The notes beneath the pieces are model-generated. The model was not told the origin of the DNA, searched no databases, and saw nothing but the letters and a program-made list of their open reading frames with translations. Below are positions 34,977 to 43,368 of a stretch of DNA of 47,059 nucleotides, in pieces; the stretch's first letter is position 1; each line of letters opens with the position of its first letter. Origin of the DNA: Betaproteobacteria bacterium. GTDB lineage: Bacteria > Pseudomonadota > Gammaproteobacteria > Burkholderiales > SG8-39. The translations under genes and the position numbers were made by a program. The stretch lies in assembly GCA_005883675.1 (NCBI GenBank), contig VBCM01000082.1:27056-74114 (forward strand), read 5' to 3'.

Positions 34977-36100
34977 GCGTTTCCCCACACCTTGCCTGCG
35001 ACTGCCACGATTTGCGCGAGCTTCGCTTCCTGCTCCGCGTGCCCGAGCGGGTTGCCCTTGACCGAGCTCGCGAAGCCGCATTGCGGGCTGAGCGCGAGGC
35101 TCTCGAGCGGCGCGAACTTCGCCGCCTCGTCGATACGCCGCAGCAGCTCCTGCGCTGTCTCCACGCGGGCGCTCTTGGTCGAGACGAGGCCAAGGACGGC
35201 GCGTTTTCCTTTCGGCAATAGCCGCAGCGGCTCGAAGCCACCGGCGCGCGCGGTGTCGTACTCGAGGAAATAGCCGTTCACGTTCACCCGGTTGAAGAGC
35301 ACATCGGCGACCGGCTGGTAGCCGCCTTCGGCCGCCCAGTTGCCCTCCCGGTTGCCGCGGCACTGGTGCAGGGTGATGGTCACCTCCGGCGGCAGCCCGG
35401 CGATCGTCTGATTGATGCGCTGCGCGTACGTCTCCAGCAACCGCATCGGATCCTCGCCCCACGAGCGCACGTACTCGCGGTGCTGGGGATCGCAGATGAA
35501 CGCGATGCTCGTGTCATCGAGCTGGATATAGCGCGCCCCCACCTCGACCAGCGCTTTCAGCTCCTGCCGGTACGCGGCGACGAGATCGGCCCAGAAGCGC
35601 TCGCGATCGTCCTCGTAGTAGCCGAGCTTGCCGCCGGTGTAGTAGTGGACGCAGTTCGGCGCCGGGATCGTCACCTTGGGCACGCGCCGCGTGTTTGCCT
35701 TCAGGAACTGGAACGCGCGCACGATGGAACTAGGCCGCCAGCGTATCGGTCCGGTGACGTTCAGGTCGGAGAAGCCTTGCGTGGGGCCGGCTTCATTGCG
35801 CCATTTGAGCTTCGCCGACCCCGTGCGATCGGCGGCGAAGCCTTCCCAGCCGAGGATGAGCTCGAGCCACCAGCTGCGCCGGCGGAACTCGCCGTCGGTG
35901 ACGGCGTGCAGGCCGATGCGCTCCTGCATGGCGACGACTTCGCGGATGCAGTCGTCCTCCACCGCGCGCAGCTCCGCGCTCGTATGCGGCCCGAGCGCGC
36001 TCGTCGGCGTCTGCGGCCCGAGAGATTCCTCGCGCGAGCGCTTCAACCGCTCCGGCCGCAGCAGGCTGCCGACTTGATCAGCGCGGAACGGAGGCCGCAT
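34973..36100 (-). CDS. MetE-like / UROD-fold methyltransferase, second paralogue
   Basis: 375 residues. RADQVGSLLRPERLKRSREE starts the fold; VTDGEFRRRSWWLELILGWE, YIQLDDTSIAFICDP, LHQCRGNREGNW and ALSPQCGFASSVKGN hold the conserved Glu, Asp and zinc-binding His/Cys and Cys. It resembles 5-methyltetrahydropteroyl- and epoxyalkane:thiol transferases that lack the MetE N-terminal half. Different from the protein at 26491 in length and motifs, so not a recent duplicate. Couples to the amidohydrolase by an ATGA overlap. Confidence 0.82.
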   Translation of the reverse strand: MRPPFRADQVGSLLRPERLKRSREESLGPQTPTSALGPHTSAELRAVEDDCIREVVAMQERIGLHAVTDGEFRRRSWWLELILGWEGFAADRTGSAKLKWRNEAGPTQGFSDLNVTGPIRWRPSSIVRAFQFLKANTRRVPKVTIPAPNCVHYYTGGKLGYYEDDRERFWADLVAAYRQELKALVEVGARYIQLDDTSIAFICDPQHREYVRSWGEDPMRLLETYAQRINQTIAGLPPEVTITLHQCRGNREGNWAAEGGYQPVADVLFNRVNVNGYFLEYDTARAGGFEPLRLLPKGKRAVLGLVSTKSARVETAQELLRRIDEAAKFAPLESLALSPQCGFASSVKGNPLGHAEQEAKLAQIVAVAGKVWGNA

Positions 36101-36113
36101 CGAGCGGGCGATT

Positions 36114-36923
36114 CTAATTCAGCGTCGCGAGGTACGCGGCGATGTCTTTCGCATCGCGAACGCGCATGTGCAGGTCCGGCATGGCGCTGCCGGGCTTCAC
36201 TTCCTGCGGCGCGACGAGCCAGCGCGTCATGTTCTCCGCGGTGTTCGGCAGCACGCCGGCGATAAACGCGCGCTTGGCGATATGGGCGAGCGACGGTCCG
36301 ACCGGCGCATTCGAGCCGACCATGCGCGGGATCTCATGGCAGGTGACGCAGGCATATTGCCGCAGGGCTTCCTTACCGCGCTCCGGGTCGGGCGACCCGC
36401 CCTCCTCCGCGGCGTGCGACGCTGGTGCAGGCTTCAGCGCCTGGTACTGCGTCGGCGAAAGCAAGGGCAGCTGCTTTACGAACGCGACCACGTCCCACAT
36501 GTCGTCATCGGTGAGCCGGTACTGCCACGCGGGCATGCCGGTCATCTTGAGGCCGTTGCGTACCGTCCAGTAAATGTCGGCGGCGCCGCGCTGCCGCGCG
36601 ATGAGCGCGAGGTTCTCAGGCACCGGCAGCATGCCGAGCGCGAAGGGCTCCGGCGCGATGCCCGGCGCGCCGTGGCACTGCGCGCAATGCTCGCGATAGA
36701 GGCCGACGCCGCGCCGGATGCGCGCCGGCTCCTCCAGCGCCGGCACCTCCACGCGTCGCGCGCGCACGGCGATCGAGCGCTCCATCGCCGCGCGCAGCGT
36801 CCAGTACGTCGGCCAAAGGTGCTGGTCGGTCGCCGCGACATCGTAGAGGCCGGAATAGACGAGCAACGCGCCCGCCAGCGCGCCGACGAGAAGCACCGTG
36901 CCGACACAGCGCAGCGCGCGCAC
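36114..36923 (-). CDS. Dihaem cytochrome c
   Basis: 269 residues from GTG 36923. An uncleaved or cleavable N-terminal hydrophobic segment (VGTVLLVGALAGALLVYSGL) directs it to the periplasm. Two haem sites: CAQCHGAPG and CVTCHEIPR, with axial Met candidates in LKMTGMPAWQ and GSAMPDLHM. It probably carries electrons from a periplasmic dehydrogenase or to an oxidase. It starts 7 bases after the Bug protein gene stop. Confidence 0.88.
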   Translation of the reverse strand: MRALRCVGTVLLVGALAGALLVYSGLYDVAATDQHLWPTYWTLRAAMERSIAVRARRVEVPALEEPARIRRGVGLYREHCAQCHGAPGIAPEPFALGMLPVPENLALIARQRGAADIYWTVRNGLKMTGMPAWQYRLTDDDMWDVVAFVKQLPLLSPTQYQALKPAPASHAAEEGGSPDPERGKEALRQYACVTCHEIPRMVGSNAPVGPSLAHIAKRAFIAGVLPNTAENMTRWLVAPQEVKPGSAMPDLHMRVRDAKDIAAYLATLN

Positions 36924-36930
36924 CGGCCGC

Positions 36931-37884
36931 TCAGTCGAGCTTCGCCCCCGAGGCCTGCACCTTTTTCTGAGCGAGCTCGCGATCGCGCTTAAGGAACGCG
37001 ACGAACTCGGCCGGCGTCTCCGCCACCGGCTCGAAGCCGAGCGTCGTTAGCCGCTCGCGGAACTCGGGCGTCTGCACGATGCTTGCCGACTCGGCGGCGA
37101 ATTTCGCCACGATGTCGCGCGGCGTGCCGGCCGGCGCCGCGAGCGCGAAGTAGAACGACGCGTCGAAGTCGCGCACGCCGGCCTCGGCAAACGTCGGCAC
37201 GTCCGGGATGAGGGGGTGCCGATGGCCGCCCGAAGTGGCGAGCCCCTTCATCTTGCCCGCCTTGAGATGCGGCGCGGCGCCGCCGATCACGGCAAACATC
37301 ACGTCGAGCCGGCTCGTCATGATGTCCTGCAGGCCGTTCACCAGGCCCTTGTAGTGCACGGGCTGCATGTCGAGCCCGTTCAGCGTGTTGAACCACGCCA
37401 TCGCCAGGTGATTCACGCCGCCGGCGCCGACGGTGCCGTAGTTCAGCTTGCCGGGATTCTTCTTCGCGTGGTCGATGAGCTCCCGCGCATTCGCCGCGGG
37501 GAAGTCGGGCCGCGCCACGAGCATCAGGTTCGCCGTGACGATGCGCGCCACCGGGGCGAAATCCTTCGCCGGGTCATAAGGCAGCTTGCTGTAGAGATAG
37601 GTATTGAGCGAATAGACCGCATCGGAGGCGAGCAGCCAGTTGTAGCCATCGGGCGGCGACTTCGCCACCTCCTGCGCCGCAATGATCTCGTTCGCGCCGG
37701 GCTTGTTCTCGACGATCACCTGCTGGCCCCAGGCCTCGGTCAGCTTCTGGCCGAGCGCGCGCACCAGGAGGTCCGCCGGCCCGCCGGCGGTATACGGAAC
37801 CACCATCCTGATCGGCTTCGTCGGATACGGCTGTGCCTGCGCCGCAAGCGCGGCGAATGCGAATAGCAATGCAATGTGCTTCAT
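36931..37884 (-). CDS. Bug/TctC-family periplasmic substrate-binding protein
   Basis: 317 residues. Signal peptide MKHIALLFAFAALAAQAQ, then YPTKPIRMVVPYTAGGPADL, the hallmark of the Bug family so abundant in Burkholderiales. NYGTVGAGGVNHLAMAWFN is also conserved. It binds a carboxylate for a tripartite tricarboxylate transporter; the TctA/TctB membrane parts are not here, which is common for Bug genes. No closer ligand prediction is possible. Confidence 0.93.
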   Translation of the reverse strand: MKHIALLFAFAALAAQAQPYPTKPIRMVVPYTAGGPADLLVRALGQKLTEAWGQQVIVENKPGANEIIAAQEVAKSPPDGYNWLLASDAVYSLNTYLYSKLPYDPAKDFAPVARIVTANLMLVARPDFPAANARELIDHAKKNPGKLNYGTVGAGGVNHLAMAWFNTLNGLDMQPVHYKGLVNGLQDIMTSRLDVMFAVIGGAAPHLKAGKMKGLATSGGHRHPLIPDVPTFAEAGVRDFDASFYFALAAPAGTPRDIVAKFAAESASIVQTPEFRERLTTLGFEPVAETPAEFVAFLKRDRELAQKKVQASGAKLD

Positions 37885-37908
37885 GTCCTCTCCATAGAAG
37901 AGCGCTGG

Positions 37909-38409
37909 CTACGGCAAGACACGGAACAGCGATGCCGCATCGAGCTTCATTACCGCCTCATAACGGCCAATGCCAGTCGTATCTCGGTTGATCGCCTGCA
38001 TCGCGGGCAGAACACTCTGCGGCAGCTCATAGGTGAGTTTGCGACCGGTGGGCTTGTGCGTGAACGTCACGCGTGCAAGCAGGCCCTCAGAAGCGCGCTC
38101 CGAGGCGAGCGAAAGCGTGCCCTGTCCCAGGCTCGCCGATACCGCGATCGCGATGCCATCTACGGCGCATGGACATGGGGTCTGCGGTCCGTCGGCGTAG
38201 TGGACGATGAGCTCACGGCGGCCGGCGCCTAGCCGCTGCATCGCGTCGAGCCCCACGCGAATGCCTAGGGCGATGAGGCTTCCGAAGCCGCCGTGCACGC
38301 GCTCGCCCCATTGGACCCACTGTTCGGGCGTTTGGGCATGCGCCGCCGGCGCCGTCAGCGCCAGCACGATCGCTAGCGCCAGCGGTCGGAAATGTTGATC
38401 TGACCCCAT
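37909..38409 (-). CDS. Periplasmic FmdE-like domain protein
   Basis: 166 residues. MGSDQHFRPLALAIVLALTA followed by PAAHAQ is a signal peptide, but the first eight codons lie in a REP-like half-element, so the native start may be lost or different. The mature part, WGERVHGGFGSLIALGIRVG then LDAMQRLGAGRRELIVHYAD and TPCPCAVDGIAIAV, matches the N-terminal domain of formylmethanofuran dehydrogenase subunit E (FmdE) with its His and Cys residues. FmdE-like proteins often bind zinc; an exported single-domain form is unusual. It may bind metal or a cofactor in the periplasm. Confidence 0.65.
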   Translation of the reverse strand: MGSDQHFRPLALAIVLALTAPAAHAQTPEQWVQWGERVHGGFGSLIALGIRVGLDAMQRLGAGRRELIVHYADGPQTPCPCAVDGIAIAVSASLGQGTLSLASERASEGLLARVTFTHKPTGRKLTYELPQSVLPAMQAINRDTTGIGRYEAVMKLDAASLFRVLP

Positions 38410-38411
38410 TT
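38388..38411. repeat. REP-like half-element at the 5' end of the FmdE-like gene
   Basis: Minus strand reads AAATGGGGTCAGATCAACAT then TTCC, matching the arm at 28808-28830 except for small differences. It has no partner arm. The proposed ATG (38409) of the FmdE-like gene is inside it. Confidence 0.6.
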
Positions 38412-39667
38412 CAGGCTGCTTCCGAGTAGTCGAGGAGCTTCACTTTGTAATCAGAGCGCGGCAGCGATTGCGGCGCGACCATGCGCACCTCGGGCGTGAA
38501 GAGCAGCGCCGCGCGGATTTCCTTGGCGATCGCCTCGCCGACGGCGGCGTCGCCCTCGACGAGCACCGGGAGCGGCGGGTCCTGCTTCACGCCTCGGCGC
38601 CGCGGCCGGATGAGGATCGCGCCGGTCACCCGAGGCTGGAAGCGCGCGACGACCTCGCGCACCGCGGACGGAAAGACGTTGACGCCGCGCACGATCAGCA
38701 TGTCGTCCGTACGACCGATGCAACGCACGCGCAGCGCCGTGCGGCCGCAGTCACACGCCGAAGTCCAGACGCGCGCATGGTCGCGGCTGCGAAAGCGAAG
38801 GAGCGGCGCCGCCTCCCGGGCGAGATGCGTGTAGACGAGCTCGCCCGTGGCACCATCGCGCATCTCCAGCGCCTCGCCGCTATCGGGATCGATCAGCTCG
38901 ACGTGAATCCATCCCTCGGCCGAGAAATGCATCCCCGCCTGCTCCGGACACTCGCCCCAGAGCGAAGCCGCGATGTCGCCGATCCCCATGATCTCGTAGA
39001 CCTTGGCGCCCCACGCGCTTTCGAGCTTGCGGCGAAAGCCTTCCTCGCCGCCGCCGGGCTCGCCGCCGACGATGATGCGCTTCACGGCGCCGAGCGAGAC
39101 AGCCTTGGACGCCGCGAGTTCGGCGATGTGCAGCGCATACGACGGCGTGCAGGCGAGCGCCTCGGGCGCGAGCTTCTGGATCGCGGTGAGCAGGCGCTCG
39201 GTGTTGCCGACACCGACAGGGATATGCACGCAACCGATCGCCTCGAACGCGGCGAGCGACGCGCCGGCGACGAAGGGACCCGCGCCGTAGGTCGTCACCA
39301 CGCGCTCGAGCGCCTTGAGCCCGTTGCATGAATAGGTGCGGCGGCCGATCTCGCGCCACTGCTCGATGTCGGCGCGCGTGAGCGGGATATAGAGCGGCGT
39401 GCCGCTCGTGCCGCTCGTCGAGTAGATGCGCGCCGCCTGCGAGATGTCGATCGCCGCGTGCGCGCCGAGCGGCGGCTGCGCGGCCTGGCTAGCGCGCAAC
39501 TCGTCCTTTTCCGTGAACGGCAGCCGCGCGATCTCGGCGACGCCGCCCACCGCGGGAGCGCCGGCGAAGCCGGCGGCGCGCAGCTTGTGGCGATAGAACG
39601 CCGAGCGCTCGTACAGCGCCGCGATCTGACGGCGGTAGAGCGCGTCGGTCTGGGCAGTGACGGACAC
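38411..39667 (-). CDS. PaaK-like phenylacetate-CoA ligase family protein
   Basis: 418 residues from GTG 39667. IYSTSGTSGTPLYIPLT is the ATP/AMP-binding P-loop of the adenylate-forming superfamily; RRIIVGGEPGGGEEGF-type and YEIMGIGDIAASLWGECPE segments, LRFRSRDHARVW and IGRTDDMLIVRGVNVFPSAV follow the PaaK order, with the hinge and catalytic Lys in SDYKVKLLDY. It should activate an aromatic or aryl-acetic acid as its CoA thioester. A Cys pair (ACDCGR) suggests the zinc site common in PaaK proteins. It is likely part of the catabolic group on this strand. Confidence 0.88.
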   Translation of the reverse strand: MSVTAQTDALYRRQIAALYERSAFYRHKLRAAGFAGAPAVGGVAEIARLPFTEKDELRASQAAQPPLGAHAAIDISQAARIYSTSGTSGTPLYIPLTRADIEQWREIGRRTYSCNGLKALERVVTTYGAGPFVAGASLAAFEAIGCVHIPVGVGNTERLLTAIQKLAPEALACTPSYALHIAELAASKAVSLGAVKRIIVGGEPGGGEEGFRRKLESAWGAKVYEIMGIGDIAASLWGECPEQAGMHFSAEGWIHVELIDPDSGEALEMRDGATGELVYTHLAREAAPLLRFRSRDHARVWTSACDCGRTALRVRCIGRTDDMLIVRGVNVFPSAVREVVARFQPRVTGAILIRPRRRGVKQDPPLPVLVEGDAAVGEAIAKEIRAALLFTPEVRMVAPQSLPRSDYKVKLLDYSEAA

Positions 39668-39698
39668 CGCGAGATGCTACCGCGGGCGGCGAGCTGAA

Positions 39699-40640
39699 TC
39701 AGTCGGCCCAGAGCGCTCGCAGCTTCGGCGGCACCAGCCTGCGGATCGCCGTCTCGCCCTCGGCGCCGAGAAAATCGGCGAACGCCTGCGCGACCGGCGG
39801 CAGGTGCTTGCCGCGCCGGTGTACGGTGTACCAGCGCCGGCGCACCGGGAAGTCAGCGACATCGAGGACCGCGAGGCGCTTGGACTCGACCTCCAGCGCG
39901 ATGGCGTGCGCCGACATGAAGGCGATGCCGAAGCCCGCGGCGACCGCCTGCTTGATCGTCTCGTTGCTCGGCGCCTCGATGGCGATCGCCGCCTTGTGCC
40001 GCGCGCGGCGCAGCGTCTGGTCCATCACTTCGCGCGTGAGCGATCCTGGCTCGCGGGCGATGAGCGGCTCGCGCGCCATGGTCGCGAGCGGCACGCGTCG
40101 CGCGCGGGCGAGCGGATGCTCGGGCGCGGCGATCACCACGATCGGGTGAGCGGCGAACGCGGCGGCGGCAAACTCCGGTCCTTCGGGCGGCTCGCTCATC
40201 ACCGCGAGGTCGACGAGGTTGTGGTCCAGGCGGCGGATCAGCTCGTCGCGGTTGCACACTCCCAGCGCGACCTGCACGGCGCTGTGGCGCGCGCAGAACT
40301 GAGCGAGCAGCGTGGGAAAGAAGTAGTCACCGGCGCTGATGACGCCGACGTTGAGCACCCCGCCTTCGACGCCGCGCAGCGCGGCGAGCTCCTCGCCTGC
40401 GGCGTGCAACTGCGCGAGCACCGCGGTCGCCGAACGCAGCAGCGACGCGCCGGCCTGCGTCAGATGCAACCGCCGCCCGATGCGGTCAAAGAGCGGCTGC
40501 CCGGCCTCGCGCTCGAGCTGCGCGATCTGGATCGAGACCGCGGGCGGCGTGAGGTGCAGCTCCGCCGCCGCGCGCGTGAACGAAAGATGCGTTGCGGCGG
40601 TCGTGAACACCTTGAGCTGGCGCAGCGTGGCGTGTCGCAT
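39699..40640 (-). CDS. LysR-family regulator, CbbR-like
   Basis: 313 residues. Winged HTH in LRQLKVFTTAATHLSFTRAA and AELHLTPPAVSIQIAQLERE, close to CbbR; effector domain from about 90 (NVGVISAGDYFFPTLLAQFC). Divergent from the serine-cycle operon. In Methylobacterium, QscR, a CbbR-like LysR protein, controls the serine cycle, so regulation of the divergent operon is likely. A TAA-N7-TAA box (40675-40687) between the two fits the T-N-A-N7-T-N-A CbbR consensus. Confidence 0.9.
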   Translation of the reverse strand: MRHATLRQLKVFTTAATHLSFTRAAAELHLTPPAVSIQIAQLEREAGQPLFDRIGRRLHLTQAGASLLRSATAVLAQLHAAGEELAALRGVEGGVLNVGVISAGDYFFPTLLAQFCARHSAVQVALGVCNRDELIRRLDHNLVDLAVMSEPPEGPEFAAAAFAAHPIVVIAAPEHPLARARRVPLATMAREPLIAREPGSLTREVMDQTLRRARHKAAIAIEAPSNETIKQAVAAGFGIAFMSAHAIALEVESKRLAVLDVADFPVRRRWYTVHRRGKHLPPVAQAFADFLGAEGETAIRRLVPPKLRALWAD

Positions 40641-40674
40641 GGGGCCCGACCCCTAGAGATATTTAAGCAGCCGG

Positions 40675-40687
40675 TAAGCAAGTTTAA
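40675..40687. promoter_or_regulatory. Candidate CbbR-type operator (TAA-N7-TAA)
   Basis: TAAGCAAGTTTAA lies in the A/T-rich 105-base region between the LysR gene and the divergent operon, where such regulators bind. TTAAG (40663-40667) and CTTAA (40693-40697) surround it symmetrically. Confidence 0.4.
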
Positions 40688-40745
40688 CTTTTCTTAATCC
40701 CAGGGGGATCCTAGGATGCACCGGCACGTGAAAGGCAAATCCCCC

Positions 40746-41006
40746 ATGGCCAACCCCCGCATCGACCCCGAAGCGCTGAGCAGCGCCCTGCGCGCCCTCG
40801 GCATGCTCGACGGCACGAGCGCGCAGTTCGCCGCTCTCGCGAGCGAGGCGCGCGACGCCGCCGACGCGATCCGCGACTACATCGCGCGCGAGCGCCCGCA
40901 CCTGCTTTCCTGCTACGACATGGAGGCGTTGGTCGAGCTTGTGAAGGCGCTTTACGACGGCCACGTCGATCACCCGCCGGCGCTCGAACACTCCCTGCCG
41001 GCGTGA
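40746..41006 (+). CDS. Small protein of unknown function heading the serine-cycle operon
   Basis: 86 residues from ATG 40746 (MANPRIDPEALSSALRALGM); an ATG 30 bases upstream is possible. All-helical, acidic: FAALASEARDAADAIRDYIA, SCYDMEALVELVKALYDGHV. I recognise no family. Its stop overlaps the GTG of the next gene (GTGA), so it is translated in the operon. Confidence 0.55.
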   Translation: MANPRIDPEALSSALRALGMLDGTSAQFAALASEARDAADAIRDYIARERPHLLSCYDMEALVELVKALYDGHVDHPPALEHSLPA

Positions 41007-42004
41007 AGCGCGTCTGCATCGTCGGCGCCGGCTCGATCGGCGGCTTCGTCGGCGCGCGCCTCGCGGCGAGCGGAGCTGAAGTGACCCTCATCGCGCGCGG
41101 CGCGCATCTCGCCGCATTACGTCGCGAGGGGCTCACGCTTATCGAGCGCGACGGCAGCGCGCGCCGGCAGCGGCTCGCCGTCCTCGAGCGCGTGGCCGAT
41201 GCCGGCCCATCGGACCTGGTGGTGCTCGCCATGAAGGCGCACCAGCTCGCGCCGATCGTACCCGAGCTGCGCAGCGTGCTGCACGATGAGAGCGTCGTGC
41301 TGCCGATGCAGAACGGCATCCCGTGGTGGTACTTCCAGCGCCACGGCGGAGCGCACGAGGGCCGGCGCGTCGAGGCGGTGGATCCGCACGGCGCCATCGC
41401 TGCGGCGATCGCGCCCGAGCGCATCGTCGGCTGCGTGGTCTATCCGGCGTGCGAGCTGGCCGGACCGGGCGTGATCCGCCATGTCGAAGGCGAGCGCTTT
41501 CCGCTCGGCGAGCTCGACGGCTCGAGCAGCACGCGCGTCAGGGCGATCGCGGCGCTTTTCGAGGCCGCGGGCCTGAAAGCTCCGGTGCTCGCCGATATCC
41601 GCGCCGAAATCTGGCTCAAGCTCTGGGGCAACCTCACCTTCAATCCGGTCAGCGCGCTCACGCGCGCGACGCTCGATCGGATCTGCGGCGAGCCGGTGAC
41701 GCGCTCGCTTGCCGCCGCGATGATGCGCGAGGCGCAGGCGGTCGCCGGCAAGCTCGGCATCGCGCTCCGCGTACCACTCGAGCGGCGCATCGAGGGCGCG
41801 GCGCGCGTCGGCGCCCACAAGACCTCAATGCTGCAGGACATCGAGGCGGGGCGCGCCACGGAGCTCGAAGCGCTCGTCGGCGCGGTGCTCGAGCTTGCGC
41901 GCCTCACCGACACGCCGGCGCCGTACATCGAGGCGGTTTACGCCTGCACGCGGTTGCTCCAGGCGAGCGTCTGCGGCACCCCCGCCGTCGCGAAAGCGGC
42001 GTAG
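41003..42004 (+). CDS. Ketopantoate reductase (PanE/ApbA) family protein
   Basis: 333 residues from GTG 41003. [20 protein letters not shown] is the NADPH-binding motif; [15 protein letters not shown] carries the catalytic Lys, and [17 protein letters not shown] with LIALRVP-type C-terminal helices completes the fold. PanE reduces ketopantoate to pantoate for CoA; many paralogues reduce other 2-oxo acids. Operon position with hydroxypyruvate enzymes raises the chance of an alternative 2-oxo acid substrate. Confidence 0.88.
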   Translation: MKRVCIVGAGSIGGFVGARLAASGAEVTLIARGAHLAALRREGLTLIERDGSARRQRLAVLERVADAGPSDLVVLAMKAHQLAPIVPELRSVLHDESVVLPMQNGIPWWYFQRHGGAHEGRRVEAVDPHGAIAAAIAPERIVGCVVYPACELAGPGVIRHVEGERFPLGELDGSSSTRVRAIAALFEAAGLKAPVLADIRAEIWLKLWGNLTFNPVSALTRATLDRICGEPVTRSLAAAMMREAQAVAGKLGIALRVPLERRIEGAARVGAHKTSMLQDIEAGRATELEALVGAVLELARLTDTPAPYIEAVYACTRLLQASVCGTPAVAKAA

Positions 42005-42083
42005 CGCATGCGCCTCGGCGCGCGCGTGGCCTCGCTTGGCGCCGAGCGCGCTACGATTTCAAGACCCGAAAGGACTGCGGTCC

Positions 42084-43364
42084 ATGCTTGATGCATTTTC
42101 GTCGCTCGCCAGATCCGATCCGCAGCTCTGGCGGGCGATCGAGGCCGAGTGCTCGCGCCAGGAAGAGCACCTGGAGTTGATCGCCTCCGAGAACTACTGC
42201 TCCCCCGCGGTGCTGCAGGCACTCGGGTCCCCGCTCACCAACAAGTACGCCGAGGGCTATCCGGGCAAACGCTACTACGGCGGCTGCGAGCACGTGGACG
42301 TCGCCGAGAGCCTCGCGATCGAGCGCGTTCAGCGGCTCTACGGCGCCGAATACGCGAACGTGCAGCCGCACTCCGGCTCGCAGGCGAACCAGGCGGTGTA
42401 CTTCGCGGTGCTCAAGCCCGGCGACACGATCCTCGGCATGTCGCTCGCGCACGGCGGCCATCTGACCCACGGCGCCGCGGTGAGCCTGAGCGGCAAGCTG
42501 TTTCGTGCGGTGGGCTACGGCCTCGATGCCGCCGAGCGCATCGACTACGACGCGCTGCGGCGCCTCGCGCTCGAGCACCGGCCGCGCCTCATCGTCGCCG
42601 GCGCCTCCTCGTATTCCCGCATCATCGATTGGGCGGCGTTCCGCGCCATTGCCGATGAGCTCGGCGCGCTACTCATGGTCGACATGGCGCACTACGCCGG
42701 CCTGATCGCTGCCGGCCTCTACCCAAATCCGGTCAGCGCCGCCGATTTCGTCACCAGCACCACGCACAAGACGCTGCGCGGGCCGCGCGGCGGCTTCGTG
42801 CTCGCTAAAAGCGCGCATGCCAAGGCGCTCAACTCGAGCGTGTTCCCCGGCCTGCAAGGCGGGCCGCTGATGCACGTGATCGCGTCGAAGGCGGCCGCGT
42901 TCAAGGAAGCCGAGAGCCCGCTTTTCCGCCGCTACCAGGAGCGCGTGCTTGAGAACGCGCGTGCGATGGCCGCGACGCTCGCCGAGCGCGGGCTGCGCAT
43001 CGTCTCGGGCGGCACCGACTGTCATATGTTCCTCGTCGACCTGCGTCCGAAGGACATCAGCGGGCGCGACGCCGAGGCGGCGCTCGGGCGCGCGCATATC
43101 ACCGTCAACAAGAACGCGATTCCCAACGATCCGCAGAAGCCGACCGTGACGAGCGGCATCCGTCTCGGTGCCGCGGCGATGACGACGCGCGGCTTCGGCG
43201 CAGCCGAGTCGCATACGGTCGCGCATCTGATCGCGGATGTGCTGCAGGCACCGCACGACGAGCTGCGCGTTGAGCGCGTCGCGCAACAGGTCCGCGCGCT
43301 GTGCGCGGCGTTCCCCGTCTACCGCGCTTCCGCCAAGGAAGCCGCGTCCCCTATCGCGAGGTGA
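42084..43364 (+). CDS. glyA: Serine hydroxymethyltransferase
   Basis: 426 residues from ATG 42084. [40 protein letters not shown], the folate/PLP residues in [19 protein letters not shown] and the Schiff-base Lys in [14 protein letters not shown] are all present. It converts glycine and methylene-tetrahydrofolate to serine. Together with the next two genes it forms the glycine-to-glycerate arm of the serine cycle. A separate housekeeping glyA may exist elsewhere. Confidence 0.96.
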   Translation: MLDAFSSLARSDPQLWRAIEAECSRQEEHLELIASENYCSPAVLQALGSPLTNKYAEGYPGKRYYGGCEHVDVAESLAIERVQRLYGAEYANVQPHSGSQANQAVYFAVLKPGDTILGMSLAHGGHLTHGAAVSLSGKLFRAVGYGLDAAERIDYDALRRLALEHRPRLIVAGASSYSRIIDWAAFRAIADELGALLMVDMAHYAGLIAAGLYPNPVSAADFVTSTTHKTLRGPRGGFVLAKSAHAKALNSSVFPGLQGGPLMHVIASKAAAFKEAESPLFRRYQERVLENARAMAATLAERGLRIVSGGTDCHMFLVDLRPKDISGRDAEAALGRAHITVNKNAIPNDPQKPTVTSGIRLGAAAMTTRGFGAAESHTVAHLIADVLQAPHDELRVERVAQQVRALCAAFPVYRASAKEAASPIAR

Positions 43365-43368
43365 AACC

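Noticed and set aside
42005-42083. Possible glycine riboswitch before glyA
   Set aside because: The 79-base gap is too short and lacks the conserved tandem glycine-aptamer features.
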